Under the pieces are notes generated by a model that was given only the letters and a program-made list of their open reading frames with translations, had not been told where the DNA came from and made no database searches. Below are positions 53,684 to 61,844 of a stretch of 63,419 bases of DNA, one piece after another. Source of the stretch: Bacteroidota bacterium (GTDB lineage: Bacteria; Bacteroidota; Bacteroidia; Chitinophagales; Chitinophagaceae); the NCBI GenBank assembly GCA_947456625.1, contig CANGQJ010000013.1:1-63419 (forward strand), written 5' to 3'. A program made the translations under genes and the position numbers. Position 1 is the stretch's first letter, and each line of letters opens with the position of its first letter.

Positions 53684-55047
53684 TTTGTTTCTGTTTCGCC
53701 AATCCATTTCATTTTTTTGGAAACGAAATATGCAATAAGGCCTAGCGTAATGACAATTAAGCCACTTAACATCATTTTAATTCCTGTAGAAAAGAAAATG
53801 GCGCCCCAAATGATAATAGCTATCAATAATGGAATAGGGTAAAGCGGCATTTTCCAAGGGAAAAAATCCTTTCCTTTTCGTTTGAATAATAAAAGTAGTC
53901 CAATAGCTTGACCAATAAATTGGATTAAAATGCGCATGGCTAAAATGCCGTCAATTACTTCCTTTAATCTAAATAATAAACTAAATACAAAAGCAATGCC
54001 GCCTAGTACTAATAATGAGCGATGTGGAAAATGTAATTTAGGGTGCACTTTTGCAAAAAAAGGGAAAAAGCTTTTGTTTTGAGCAGCTGCAAATGGGATA
54101 CGACTATAACCCAATGTTGCAGAGAATAAGGAGGCAAATGCTACCATTAAAATTAATACCGTTGCAATACTACCTGCTGTCTGACCAAATAAGGATTTGA
54201 TATAGTCACTTACTACAAATTTGCTATTTACAATAGTTTGAAAAGGTAGTACACTTGCAACACTTACATTCATTGCTAAATACAAAATAGCAATACCTGT
54301 AATAGAAATAAACATACTGCGCGGAATATTTTTACTTGGGTTTTTAATTTCACCACCCAAGTGACAAACATTATAATAACCTAAATAACTATATACAGTT
54401 TTAACGCTTGCAAATCCTAATGCGGCTATAAATCCGTGTTGTAAAGTAAAGCCATCATTTCCTTTTGTAAAAAGTCCGTCATTCATATGTTTAATAGGCT
54501 CTAAAAAATTACCATGTGCAATACCTCCACCAATAATCCAAGCCATGGTACCTAAAACGCCCACCCATAAAAAAACAGATATTTTACCAATTGATTCTAT
54601 TTTACGATATAATAACGCAACCACCAAAATAACTACCGTACCACTAACTGCTTTTTCTTGCCAAAAGTTTAAATGAAAAAAATAGTTTGCATATTGTGAA
54701 AATCCTATGGCTGCCGATGCAATTACCAGCGGTGCTTGTATCATAGTTTGCCATACAAATAAAAAGCTCATTAGCTTTCCCCATTTTTCACCATAGCCTT
54801 CTTTTAGAAAATGAAAGCTTCCGCCTGCACGGGGTAGTGCAGCACCCAACTGACTCCAAACCATGGCATCAACATATGATAAAATGGCACCTGCAATCCA
54901 AGCGTATAAAAAATAAGGGCCAGCCATTAGTTGTGCAACTACACTTAATACTACAAATGGGCCAATACCAACCATATCAATCATATTAATGGCTGTTGCG
55001 TGCAAAAGACTTAATTTGCGTTCTAAATTGGGTTGTTGTACACTCAT
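53680..55047 (-). CDS. APC-superfamily amino acid permease
   Basis: 455 residues from the ATG at 55045-55047 (MSVQQPNLERKLSLLHATAIN); the open frame continues upstream but into the divergent amylase region. About 12 transmembrane helices. The first has NMIDMVGIGPFVVLSVVAQ, the broken-helix GxG region for substrate binding in APC carriers, followed by ALPRAGGSFHFLKEGYGEKWG, a signature of the family. It is an inner-membrane amino acid or amine transporter; the substrate cannot be predicted. Its stop overlaps that of the PIG-L gene by four bases (convergent), and it diverges from the amylase gene across 33 bases. Confidence 0.93.
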   Translation of the reverse strand: MSVQQPNLERKLSLLHATAINMIDMVGIGPFVVLSVVAQLMAGPYFLYAWIAGAILSYVDAMVWSQLGAALPRAGGSFHFLKEGYGEKWGKLMSFLFVWQTMIQAPLVIASAAIGFSQYANYFFHLNFWQEKAVSGTVVILVVALLYRKIESIGKISVFLWVGVLGTMAWIIGGGIAHGNFLEPIKHMNDGLFTKGNDGFTLQHGFIAALGFASVKTVYSYLGYYNVCHLGGEIKNPSKNIPRSMFISITGIAILYLAMNVSVASVLPFQTIVNSKFVVSDYIKSLFGQTAGSIATVLILMVAFASLFSATLGYSRIPFAAAQNKSFFPFFAKVHPKLHFPHRSLLVLGGIAFVFSLLFRLKEVIDGILAMRILIQFIGQAIGLLLLFKRKGKDFFPWKMPLYPIPLLIAIIIWGAIFFSTGIKMMLSGLIVITLGLIAYFVSKKMKWIGETETN

Positions 55048-55080
55048 ACTATAGGACAAGATAATAAAAATAGAATTAAA

Positions 55081-56346
55081 ATGGCTTTGAATTTTACTAC
55101 TGTTAACTGGGCAAATAATGCAACTATTTATGAAGTTAATATTAGACAATACACCCCCGAGGGAACCTTTGCTGCTTTTCAAAAGCACCTACCTAGGCTT
55201 TCGGAAATGGGAGTAAGGATTTTATGGTTCATGCCCATTACGCCCATAAGTGAAAAAGTAAAAAAAGGAAGTTTGGGAAGTTATTACGCTTGCAGTAGTT
55301 ATACAAAAATTAATCCTGAATTTGGAACTGAAATAGATTTTTTAAATTTAGTAAATCAGGCCCATGAATTAGGCATGAAAATAATTATTGATTGGGTTGC
55401 CAATCATACTGGTCGCCAGCACGAATGGATGGAGTTGCATCCAAATTGGTTTTCACAAAATGAAAATGGAGCATTTACCGAGCGCAATGGATGGGATGAT
55501 GTGGTAGATCTAAATTATTCAAATAATGAAATGCGTAATGCTTTAATTGGAGCAATGCAGTATTGGGTGCGTGATTTTAAGATAGACGGATTTAGGTGTG
55601 ACATGGCGCATTTGGTGCCATTGGATTTTTGGATAGATGCACGAAAAGCAGTGGAAACCATTAGGCCTTTGTATTGGTTAGCGGAATGTGAGGATGTGAA
55701 TTATCACCAGGTATTTGATACCAGTTATGGTTGGGCTTTAATGCATATTTCAGAAAAGTTAGCAAAACAAGAAGTGAGTGTTAACGAAGTTTATAATGTG
55801 CTTCATGGCTATGCTCAATATCCGCAAGGGGCAACCAAATTACTATTCACAAGCAACCATGACGAGAATAGTTGGAATGGTACTGAATATGAAAAGTATC
55901 AGTTGGCTGCTAAAGCCTGGGCCGTATTTACATTTACTTGGAAAGGAATACCATTAATTTATAGCGGGCAGGAGTTACCAAATAAAAAAAGATTGGCCTT
56001 TTTTGATAAGGATGTGATTGATTGGACTTTTCCAACCGCTTTGCATCATTTTTATAAAACCTTAATACAACTTAAAACCACCAATAGTGCATTAATTAAT
56101 GGAGATACATTTAATTTACCCATTCAAGTGAATGGCGTTATGTCCTTTTTAAGATATGATGCAGAAAACACTGTTTTAGTAGTTTTAAATTTATCCGCCA
56201 ATCATCACCATGTGGAAGTTTCACATGAAAAATTAGTTGGGGCGTTTAGGAATGTATTTTCGGGGTTTGACTATGTGTTTAGCAATAATAACTCCTTTGA
56301 ATTAATGGCTGGAGACTATTTTATTTATATAAAACAAAATAGTTAA
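55081..56346 (+). CDS. Cytoplasmic GH13 alpha-amylase-like enzyme
   Basis: 421 residues from the ATG at 55081 (MALNFTTVNWANNATIYEVN); an upstream in-frame ATG would overlap the divergent permease. The four GH13 regions are intact: DWVANHTG (I), DGFRCDMAHL (II, nucleophile Asp), WLAECED (III, acid/base Glu) and TSNHDENSW (IV, transition-state Asp). There is no signal peptide, so it acts in the cytoplasm on alpha-glucans or maltodextrins. A short beta-sandwich C-terminal domain follows the barrel. The 3' end overlaps that of polX by four bases. No glycogen or maltose genes lie next to it. Confidence 0.93.
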   Translation: MALNFTTVNWANNATIYEVNIRQYTPEGTFAAFQKHLPRLSEMGVRILWFMPITPISEKVKKGSLGSYYACSSYTKINPEFGTEIDFLNLVNQAHELGMKIIIDWVANHTGRQHEWMELHPNWFSQNENGAFTERNGWDDVVDLNYSNNEMRNALIGAMQYWVRDFKIDGFRCDMAHLVPLDFWIDARKAVETIRPLYWLAECEDVNYHQVFDTSYGWALMHISEKLAKQEVSVNEVYNVLHGYAQYPQGATKLLFTSNHDENSWNGTEYEKYQLAAKAWAVFTFTWKGIPLIYSGQELPNKKRLAFFDKDVIDWTFPTALHHFYKTLIQLKTTNSALINGDTFNLPIQVNGVMSFLRYDAENTVLVVLNLSANHHHVEVSHEKLVGAFRNVFSGFDYVFSNNNSFELMAGDYFIYIKQNS

Positions 56347-58013
56347 CCTCGTTTTGCTTGTTGAAATTCTATAAATTCCATCATTTCACTCAAGCTAAAA
56401 CTACTTAGGTTGCTTGCTTTAGTAAGCCCAGCTTTTTGTGCAACTAGCACACCGTATTTACAATCATCAAAACCTGCTATGGCATGCGCATCTGGATTTA
56501 TGGAAATTAACACATCGTTTTCAACGGCGGCTTGTATATACCTCCAATCCATATCTAAACGTCTAGGGTGAGCATTTAATTCAATGACCACATTGTGCTC
56601 GGCGCAAGATTCAATTATTGCTTCATGGTCAACTGGGTAACCTTTACGGCTTAATAGTAGCCTTCCGGTAGGATGTCCTAAAATACTAGTATAAGGGTTG
56701 CTTATGGCATTTAATAAACGCATCATGGCTTTTTCTTCGGTCATTTTTAAATTAGAATGCACCGAAGCAATTACAATATCAAAACTAGCAAGTACTTCCT
56801 CAGGATAATCCAGGCTACCATCATTTAAAATATCGGATTCAATGCTTTTAAAAATTACAAAAGGAGCAAGTTTTTTATTTAATGCATCTATTTCCTTGTG
56901 TTGCGCTAAAATTCGGTCGGCTTGTAATCCATTAGCATAAAATGCCGACTTACTATGGTCACTAATTATTAAATATTCATAACCTTTTTGCTTTGCAGCC
57001 AATGCCATTTGCTCAATGGTGTGAATGCCATCGCTCCAGGTACTATGGGAATGTATAATTCCTTTAATATCAGTAGGATTTATGGCAGCAGGTAAAGTTT
57101 TTTTTGAGGCATTTTGTATGATTTTTGGCTGCTCTCTTTGTGCAGCTGGAATAAAATGGACACCTACTTGCTCAAATATAGCTGCTTCACTTTGAAATGG
57201 ATGTAACTTAAAATTGGGTAGCAATTCCCATGCACTTAAAAAGGCGGGGTCACATGACAAGGTAAAATCTTTCCAAAAAAAGGTATCTGGGTTAGTTAAA
57301 TGCCATCTTATTTCAAAGTTATCCTCGCCCTTGCAAGAAAAATATTCCTCTTTTTTTTCAATTTTAAACATTTTGTCGGTCAACCAATTTGTCAAATTGG
57401 TTGCTGGGAGGGTAGTGACCACATCTAAAAAACCCAGCCATTCCATTTGTCTTTTAAAGTGACCACTAATAATATGTTGATGATTTGGAAAAGTTTCGTT
57501 TAAATTTTGCTGTAAAGTGAGTGCTAAATTTTCTACTTGTTCGTATAAATAATTTCCTTGATGATGTAAATAAAATTCTAAAGATTCTTGAATATTTTTT
57601 TGTGTCTTCTCACCAAAGCCTTTGTATTTTATCAATCGGTTTTCTTCACATGCATATAATAGTTCACCAATGCTTTCTATTTCTAATTCTTTCCAAATGG
57701 TAACAATTTTTTTAGGACCAAGTCCTTTAATTTTTAGCATTTCTAAAATACCAGGAGGTGTTTTTTGTAGATACGCATCAAGTATAGAAAGCGATTTTGT
57801 TGCTATAATTTCTTCGATCTTTTTACCTATGGCTTCGCCTATGCCTCTTATAGCATACAGCTGGCTAGGGCTCATATCTGATACGGGTTCGGTGAGTTTG
57901 TCTAATGTAAATGCGGCGTTGCTATAAGACTTGGTTTTGAATTCATTCTCGCCATGAATGTCCATTAATTTTGCAAGCAGTGCAAAGTATTCTCCAATTT
58001 CATAATTATGCAT
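56343..58013 (-). CDS. polX: PolX-like protein: helix-hairpin-helix plus PHP nuclease, polymerase site degenerate
   Basis: 556 residues from the ATG at 58011-58013 (MHNYEIGEYFALLAKLMDIHG). Order: 8-kDa-like and HhH regions (about 1-150, AIRGIGEAIGKKI and KIKGLGPKKIVTIW), the nucleotidyltransferase region (about 150-290), and a PHP domain (about 316-556). PHP metal residues are complete: IIHSHSTWSDG, LIISDHS, ESDIL, VIASVHS, ILGHPTGR, VIELNAHPRRLD and NPDAHA. The polymerase residues are not: GS(L)RR appears as GHFKR (184-188), the DxD pair as FLDV (195-198), and the third Asp as Glu in FEIRW. So 3'-5' exonuclease or AP-nuclease activity is likely, polymerase activity unlikely (inference). Confidence 0.88.
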   Translation of the reverse strand: MHNYEIGEYFALLAKLMDIHGENEFKTKSYSNAAFTLDKLTEPVSDMSPSQLYAIRGIGEAIGKKIEEIIATKSLSILDAYLQKTPPGILEMLKIKGLGPKKIVTIWKELEIESIGELLYACEENRLIKYKGFGEKTQKNIQESLEFYLHHQGNYLYEQVENLALTLQQNLNETFPNHQHIISGHFKRQMEWLGFLDVVTTLPATNLTNWLTDKMFKIEKKEEYFSCKGEDNFEIRWHLTNPDTFFWKDFTLSCDPAFLSAWELLPNFKLHPFQSEAAIFEQVGVHFIPAAQREQPKIIQNASKKTLPAAINPTDIKGIIHSHSTWSDGIHTIEQMALAAKQKGYEYLIISDHSKSAFYANGLQADRILAQHKEIDALNKKLAPFVIFKSIESDILNDGSLDYPEEVLASFDIVIASVHSNLKMTEEKAMMRLLNAISNPYTSILGHPTGRLLLSRKGYPVDHEAIIESCAEHNVVIELNAHPRRLDMDWRYIQAAVENDVLISINPDAHAIAGFDDCKYGVLVAQKAGLTKASNLSSFSLSEMMEFIEFQQAKRG

Positions 58014-58045
58014 ATGTAAAGGTAATAAGTGCAAAGAGTAGGGGC

Positions 58046-58073
58046 AAAAAAAAGTCCTCGATAAATCGAGGAC
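58046..58073 (-). terminator. Terminator of the histone-like gene
   Basis: GTCCTCGA (58054-58061) and TCGAGGAC (58066-58073) form a perfect stem with a TAAA loop; on the minus strand it is followed by eight T. A second palindrome, ATTATCC-GA-GGATAAT (58082-58097), touches the stop codon of the gene. Confidence 0.88.
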
Positions 58074-58096
58074 CCTTCAACATTATCCGAGGATAA

Positions 58097-58312
58097 TTAT
58101 TTCTTTTTAGCAGCTTTCTTAGCAGCTTTCTTCTTAGGAGCAGCTTTTTTAGCAGCTTTCTTAGGAGCAGCTTTTTTAGCAGCTTTCTTCTTAGGAGCAG
58201 CTTTTTTAGCAGCTTTTTTAGGAGCAGCTTTTTTTGCAGCTTTCTTAGGAGCAGCTTTCTTTGCAGCTTTTTTAGGAGCAGCTTTTTTAGCCGCTTTTTT
58301 TGCAGTTGCCAT
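58097..58312 (-). CDS. Histone H1-like Lys/Ala/Pro repeat protein
   Basis: 71 residues made almost only of Ala, Lys and Pro: MATAKKAAKKAAPKKAAKK repeated with a period of about 7-9 residues (AAPKKAAKK), ending AAKKK. It resembles the C-terminal domain of histone H1 and bacterial Hc1/AlgP-like proteins that bind and condense DNA without a folded domain. The gene has its own promoter (see 58345) and a strong terminator. Its codons alternate between GCT/GCA and AAG/AAA, so the DNA repeat is less exact than the protein repeat. Location: nucleoid (inferred). It lies 71 bases downstream of rpmA on the same strand. Confidence 0.88.
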   Translation of the reverse strand: MATAKKAAKKAAPKKAAKKAAPKKAAKKAAPKKAAKKAAPKKKAAKKAAPKKAAKKAAPKKKAAKKAAKKK

Positions 58313-58344
58313 GTTTTTTAGATTTAATGGTTAGTAAATATGCC

Positions 58345-58374
58345 TAAAAGTAAAAACTTTTTTCATATTTACAA
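58345..58374 (-). promoter_or_regulatory. Promoter of the histone-like gene
   Basis: On the minus strand TTG (58372-58374) and TACTTTTA (58345-58352) are separated by 19 bases, close to the TTG-N19-TAnnTTTG consensus. It lies in the 71-base gap after rpmA. Confidence 0.5.
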
Positions 58375-58383
58375 AACTTTTTT

Positions 58384-58650
58384 TTAAGCTACCACTTCTA
58401 CAGGCAAAACAGAAACCGTAGTTTTATTGTTTTTACCTTTTTTAAACTCTACTACACCGTTAGATAATGCGAATAAAGTGAAGTCAGAACCTAATCCAAC
58501 ATTCTTACCAGGGTGGTACTGAGTACCTCTTTGACGAATTAGGATATTGCCAGATAAAGCTGGTTGACCACCATATATCTTAACGCCTAAACGCTTGCTT
58601 TGTGAATCACGGCCGTTTTTTACGGAACCTTCACCTTTCTTGTGTGCCAT
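58384..58650 (-). CDS. rpmA: 50S ribosomal protein bL27
   Basis: 88 residues: [53 protein letters not shown]. The N-terminal tail, which reaches the peptidyl-transferase centre, starts directly with MAHKKGEGS, so no prepeptide cleavage as in Firmicutes is needed. It is encoded 57 bases after rplU, the conserved rplU-rpmA pair. No obg gene follows, unlike in many bacteria. Confidence 0.98.
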   Translation of the reverse strand: MAHKKGEGSVKNGRDSQSKRLGVKIYGGQPALSGNILIRQRGTQYHPGKNVGLGSDFTLFALSNGVVEFKKGKNNKTTVSVLPVEVVA

Positions 58651-58707
58651 AGTCTTTTATATTTTACTATACTGTTATTAACTGTGCTTCTACAACTAGC
58701 TTAAATA

Positions 58708-59007
58708 TTAAGCGATGTTGTCGATTTTGATTTGAGTGTAATGAGTTCTATGCCCGTGTTTTTTACGGAAACCCTTACGTCTTTTCATTTTAAAAGCGAT
58801 TACTTTGTCACCTTGAACTAGGTCGTTTACAATTTCCGCTTTCACTACAACCTTAGTTGCAAATGAAATACTTCCATTGTTATCAACGAATAATACATCG
58901 CTGAATTCAACTTTGTCTCCGGTTTTACCTTGCAGGTGAGGTACATACAAGCTATCTCCTGCTTGTACTTTGAATTGCTGTCCTGCGATTTTAACTACTG
59001 CTAACAT
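58708..59007 (-). CDS. rplU: 50S ribosomal protein bL21
   Basis: 99 residues: MLAVVKIAGQQFKVQAGDSLYVPHLQGKTGDKVEF and the conserved end KMKRRKGFRKKHGHRTHYTQIKI. bL21 binds 23S rRNA domain II. It begins the rplU-rpmA unit from a well-formed promoter 21 bases upstream. Confidence 0.98.
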   Translation of the reverse strand: MLAVVKIAGQQFKVQAGDSLYVPHLQGKTGDKVEFSDVLFVDNNGSISFATKVVVKAEIVNDLVQGDKVIAFKMKRRKGFRKKHGHRTHYTQIKIDNIA

Positions 59008-59028
59008 AAATGTCCAAAATTAGGACGG

Positions 59029-59059
59029 CAAAGGTAATTATTATATTCCCAATTTGCAA
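59029..59059 (-). promoter_or_regulatory. Promoter of rplU-rpmA
   Basis: On the minus strand TTG (59057-59059), 20 bases, then TACCTTTG (59029-59036): one of the best -33/-7 matches in the window. The -7 box lies 21 bases before the rplU start at 59007. Confidence 0.72.
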
Positions 59060-59089
59060 GTAATTCTCAAAAAATATAATAATACTGCT

Positions 59090-59097
59090 TAAATTTG
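59090..59097 (+). promoter_or_regulatory. Promoter box of the GH3-family gene
   Basis: TAAATTTG fits the -7 consensus and lies 32 bases before the ATG at 59130, back to back with the rplU promoter. Confidence 0.48.
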
Positions 59098-59129
59098 TTC
59101 TCGTTACTTTTAACAACAATCTTGCGCTC

Positions 59130-60629
59130 ATGTTTAATTTTAAGTCTTTGCTAGCCAAGCCATTTGCTAAAATGGTGTATAATAGGTTGCAAAAGGAGGC
59201 CAAAACCGCGATAAAGGACCAGCAAGTTATTCTAAATCAATTAGTTAAGACAGGGAAAGGCACAATTTTTGGCAAAGACCATGGGTTTGATCACATTCAG
59301 GACTACGAGGGTTTTAAAAAAGCAGTACCTATTAGAGACTACGAAGGCCTCAAAACATATATTGAACAGGTTAAAAAAGGCACACCTAACGTACTTTGGA
59401 AGGGACTTCCCATTTATTTTGCAAAAACCAGTGGAACTACAAGTGGCGTAAAATACATACCCATTTCAAAGGATTCAATAAGCAATCATATTAATGGTGC
59501 CCGAAATGCCATTCTAACTTATATGGCTACAACTGGAAACACCCAGTTTGCAGATGGCAGAATGATATTTTTAAGTGGTTCCCCCATTTTAGAACGTGTT
59601 GGTGGTATTGCTACGGGTAGGTTAAGTGGTATAGTAAACCATCATATACCCGCCTATTTAAGAAAAAATCAACTTCCAAGTTTTGAGACCAATTGTATAG
59701 AGGAGTGGGAGGAGAAATTAGAAAAAGTGGTTGAAGAAACCCTAGGCAAAGACATGACTTTAATAGGAGGCATTCCTCCATGGATGCAAATGTATTTTGA
59801 TAATTTAGTTACCAAAACTGGAAAACCTGTTAAGGATTTGTTTCCCAATTTGCAGGTACTAGTGCAAGGAGGTGTCAATTTTGAGCCATATAAAACCAAA
59901 TTATTTGAAACCATTGGCAAGGAAATTGATACCATTGAACTGTTCCCAGCAAGTGAAGGTTTTTTTGCTTTTCAGGACCAGCGCAATAACTCGGGACTCT
60001 TATTAAATACCAATAGTGGCATATTTTATGAGTTCATTCCACTTGCACAAGTGCATCATGAAAATCCAACCAGACTTAGTTTAGGTGAAGTAAAACTAAA
60101 CGAGCAGTATGCGCTAATCATTAACAGCAATGCGGGTTTGTGGGGATATAGTATTGGAGACACGGTTAAGTTTGTGAGCCTTAATCCTTACCGAATTATT
60201 GTTTCTGGAAGAGTAAAACATTTTATTTCTGCATTTGGGGAGCATGTCATTGGAGAGGAAGTGGAGCAAGCTTTATTAAAAGCAGCCAGTGAAATGAATG
60301 TAGCGGTTGTTGAATTTACAGTAGCGCCTTTTATACAACAAGGTGCTGGTAAAAGTTACCACGAGTGGTTTATTGAATTTGAAAAAACGCCTCAGGATAT
60401 GGACTTATTTGGTAAAAAACTAAACCAGTACCTCTGCGAGAAAAATGTATACTATCATGATTTAATTGTGGGCAATATTTTGGAGCCATTACATATTACG
60501 CCACTTCAAAAAAATGCATTCATTAATTATATGCGTGCACAGGGGAAACTAGGCGGTCAAAATAAAGTGCCTAGGTTAAGCAACGACCGAATAATCGCAA
60601 ATGAGTTAAGTAATTTTATTACAAAATAA
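59130..60629 (+). CDS. GH3-family acyl-adenylating enzyme
   Basis: 499 residues with the fold and motifs of the GH3 auxin-responsive family: YFAKTSGTTSGVKYIPIS (P-loop for ATP), LFPASEGFFAFQ (adenylate binding), YRIIVSGRVKHFISAFGEHV (hinge before the C-terminal cap). In plants these enzymes adenylate acids such as indole acetate or jasmonate and conjugate them to amino acids. Bacterial members are common in Bacteroidota but their substrates are mostly unknown. Cytoplasmic, no signal. It starts a plus-strand run GH3-dxr-rseP, with dxr 54 bases downstream. Confidence 0.9.
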   Translation: MFNFKSLLAKPFAKMVYNRLQKEAKTAIKDQQVILNQLVKTGKGTIFGKDHGFDHIQDYEGFKKAVPIRDYEGLKTYIEQVKKGTPNVLWKGLPIYFAKTSGTTSGVKYIPISKDSISNHINGARNAILTYMATTGNTQFADGRMIFLSGSPILERVGGIATGRLSGIVNHHIPAYLRKNQLPSFETNCIEEWEEKLEKVVEETLGKDMTLIGGIPPWMQMYFDNLVTKTGKPVKDLFPNLQVLVQGGVNFEPYKTKLFETIGKEIDTIELFPASEGFFAFQDQRNNSGLLLNTNSGIFYEFIPLAQVHHENPTRLSLGEVKLNEQYALIINSNAGLWGYSIGDTVKFVSLNPYRIIVSGRVKHFISAFGEHVIGEEVEQALLKAASEMNVAVVEFTVAPFIQQGAGKSYHEWFIEFEKTPQDMDLFGKKLNQYLCEKNVYYHDLIVGNILEPLHITPLQKNAFINYMRAQGKLGGQNKVPRLSNDRIIANELSNFITK

Positions 60630-60683
60630 TAATGTAATTTTAACCACATTTATTTTAAAAATAAGCCACAACATAATCACTGG

Positions 60684-61841
60684 ATGCAACAAAAACGAAT
60701 AGCAATTTTTGGTTCAACTGGTTCTATAGGAAAACAAACCTTAGAAGTAATTGCTGCGCATCCAGAACTTTTTGTTGCCGAAGTATTAACGGCGCATTCC
60801 AATGAATCTTTATTAATTGAGCAAGCACTACAATTTGTTCCTAATATTGTGGTGATTGGTGAAATTGGAAAATATGCAGTTGTAAAAAAAGCATTAGAAG
60901 GTAAACCCATAAAAGTATTTGCAGGTGAGGAAGCATTAGAACAAGTTGCTGCAATGGACTGTTATGATTTTATGATGGCGGGTATTGTTGGATTTGCAGG
61001 ATTAACACCAACAATCACTGCAGTGCAACATGGAAAAGCAGTGGGACTTGCGAACAAAGAAACCTTAGTGGTTGCTGGTGATATTGTCATGCGCACTGCA
61101 AAAGAAAAAGGTGCTGCTATTATTCCAGTAGATAGTGAACACTCTGCCATTTTTCAGTGCTTGGTTGGAGAAAATAATAATCCCATTGAAAAAATAATTT
61201 TAACTGCTAGTGGCGGACCTTTTTTAGGAAAGAAACCCAACTTTTTAGTGAATGTAAAACGTGATCATGCATTGCAACATCCTAATTGGGCCATGGGTGC
61301 AAAAATTTCCATAGACTCTGCAACCCTTATGAATAAAGGGCTTGAGATGATTGAGGCAAAATGGTTATTTGGCTTAACGCCCGATCAAATTAAAGTGGTA
61401 GTGCATCCTCAAAGCATTATTCATAGCATGGTACAATTTGAGGATGGTAGTATTAAGGCACAAATGGGACTTCCGGATATGAAGTTGCCTATTCAATATG
61501 CAATGGCGTTTCCAAAGCGGTTAAAAAATGAATTTCCTAGATATCACTTTGATAAGCCCAATTCATTAACTTTTGATGATCCGGATACAAAAACTTTTAG
61601 AAATTTACTTTTAGCAACCGAAGCAATGCATAAAGGAGGAAATACGCCTTGCGTATTAAATGCCGCCAATGAAATTGCAGTGTATGCATTTTTAAAAAAC
61701 CGAATTGGATTTTTAGATATGACGGATATGATTGAACGAACTTTAGAAAAAATTGAGTTCATTGCTAATCCAACTTTAAATGATTATTTTGAAACAGATG
61801 GTGAAGCGCGTAGTTTTGCAGCTTCCTTAATACAACTTTAA
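60684..61841 (+). CDS. dxr: 1-deoxy-D-xylulose-5-phosphate reductoisomerase
   Basis: 385 residues, the usual length. NADPH site IFGSTGSIGKQTLEVIAAHP at the start; catalytic metal site PVDSEHSAIFQCL; then TASGGPF, HPNWAMGAKISIDSATLMNKGLEMIEA and HPQSIIHSMVQF. It converts DXP to methylerythritol phosphate, the committed step of the MEP isoprenoid pathway, which supplies undecaprenyl carriers and menaquinone side chains. rseP starts three bases after the stop, a coupling found in many bacteria. Confidence 0.99.
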   Translation: MQQKRIAIFGSTGSIGKQTLEVIAAHPELFVAEVLTAHSNESLLIEQALQFVPNIVVIGEIGKYAVVKKALEGKPIKVFAGEEALEQVAAMDCYDFMMAGIVGFAGLTPTITAVQHGKAVGLANKETLVVAGDIVMRTAKEKGAAIIPVDSEHSAIFQCLVGENNNPIEKIILTASGGPFLGKKPNFLVNVKRDHALQHPNWAMGAKISIDSATLMNKGLEMIEAKWLFGLTPDQIKVVVHPQSIIHSMVQFEDGSIKAQMGLPDMKLPIQYAMAFPKRLKNEFPRYHFDKPNSLTFDDPDTKTFRNLLLATEAMHKGGNTPCVLNAANEIAVYAFLKNRIGFLDMTDMIERTLEKIEFIANPTLNDYFETDGEARSFAASLIQL

Positions 61842-61844
61842 TAT

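Noticed and set aside
58097..58312. Tandem DNA repeat/satellite in the Lys/Ala gene
   Set aside because: The periodicity is mainly at protein level with varied codons; treated as a coding low-complexity gene.
58991..59203. 70-codon minus-strand open frame over the rplU promoter
   Set aside because: It covers the strong rplU promoter and the start of the GH3 gene and resembles nothing; the promoter explanation is better.
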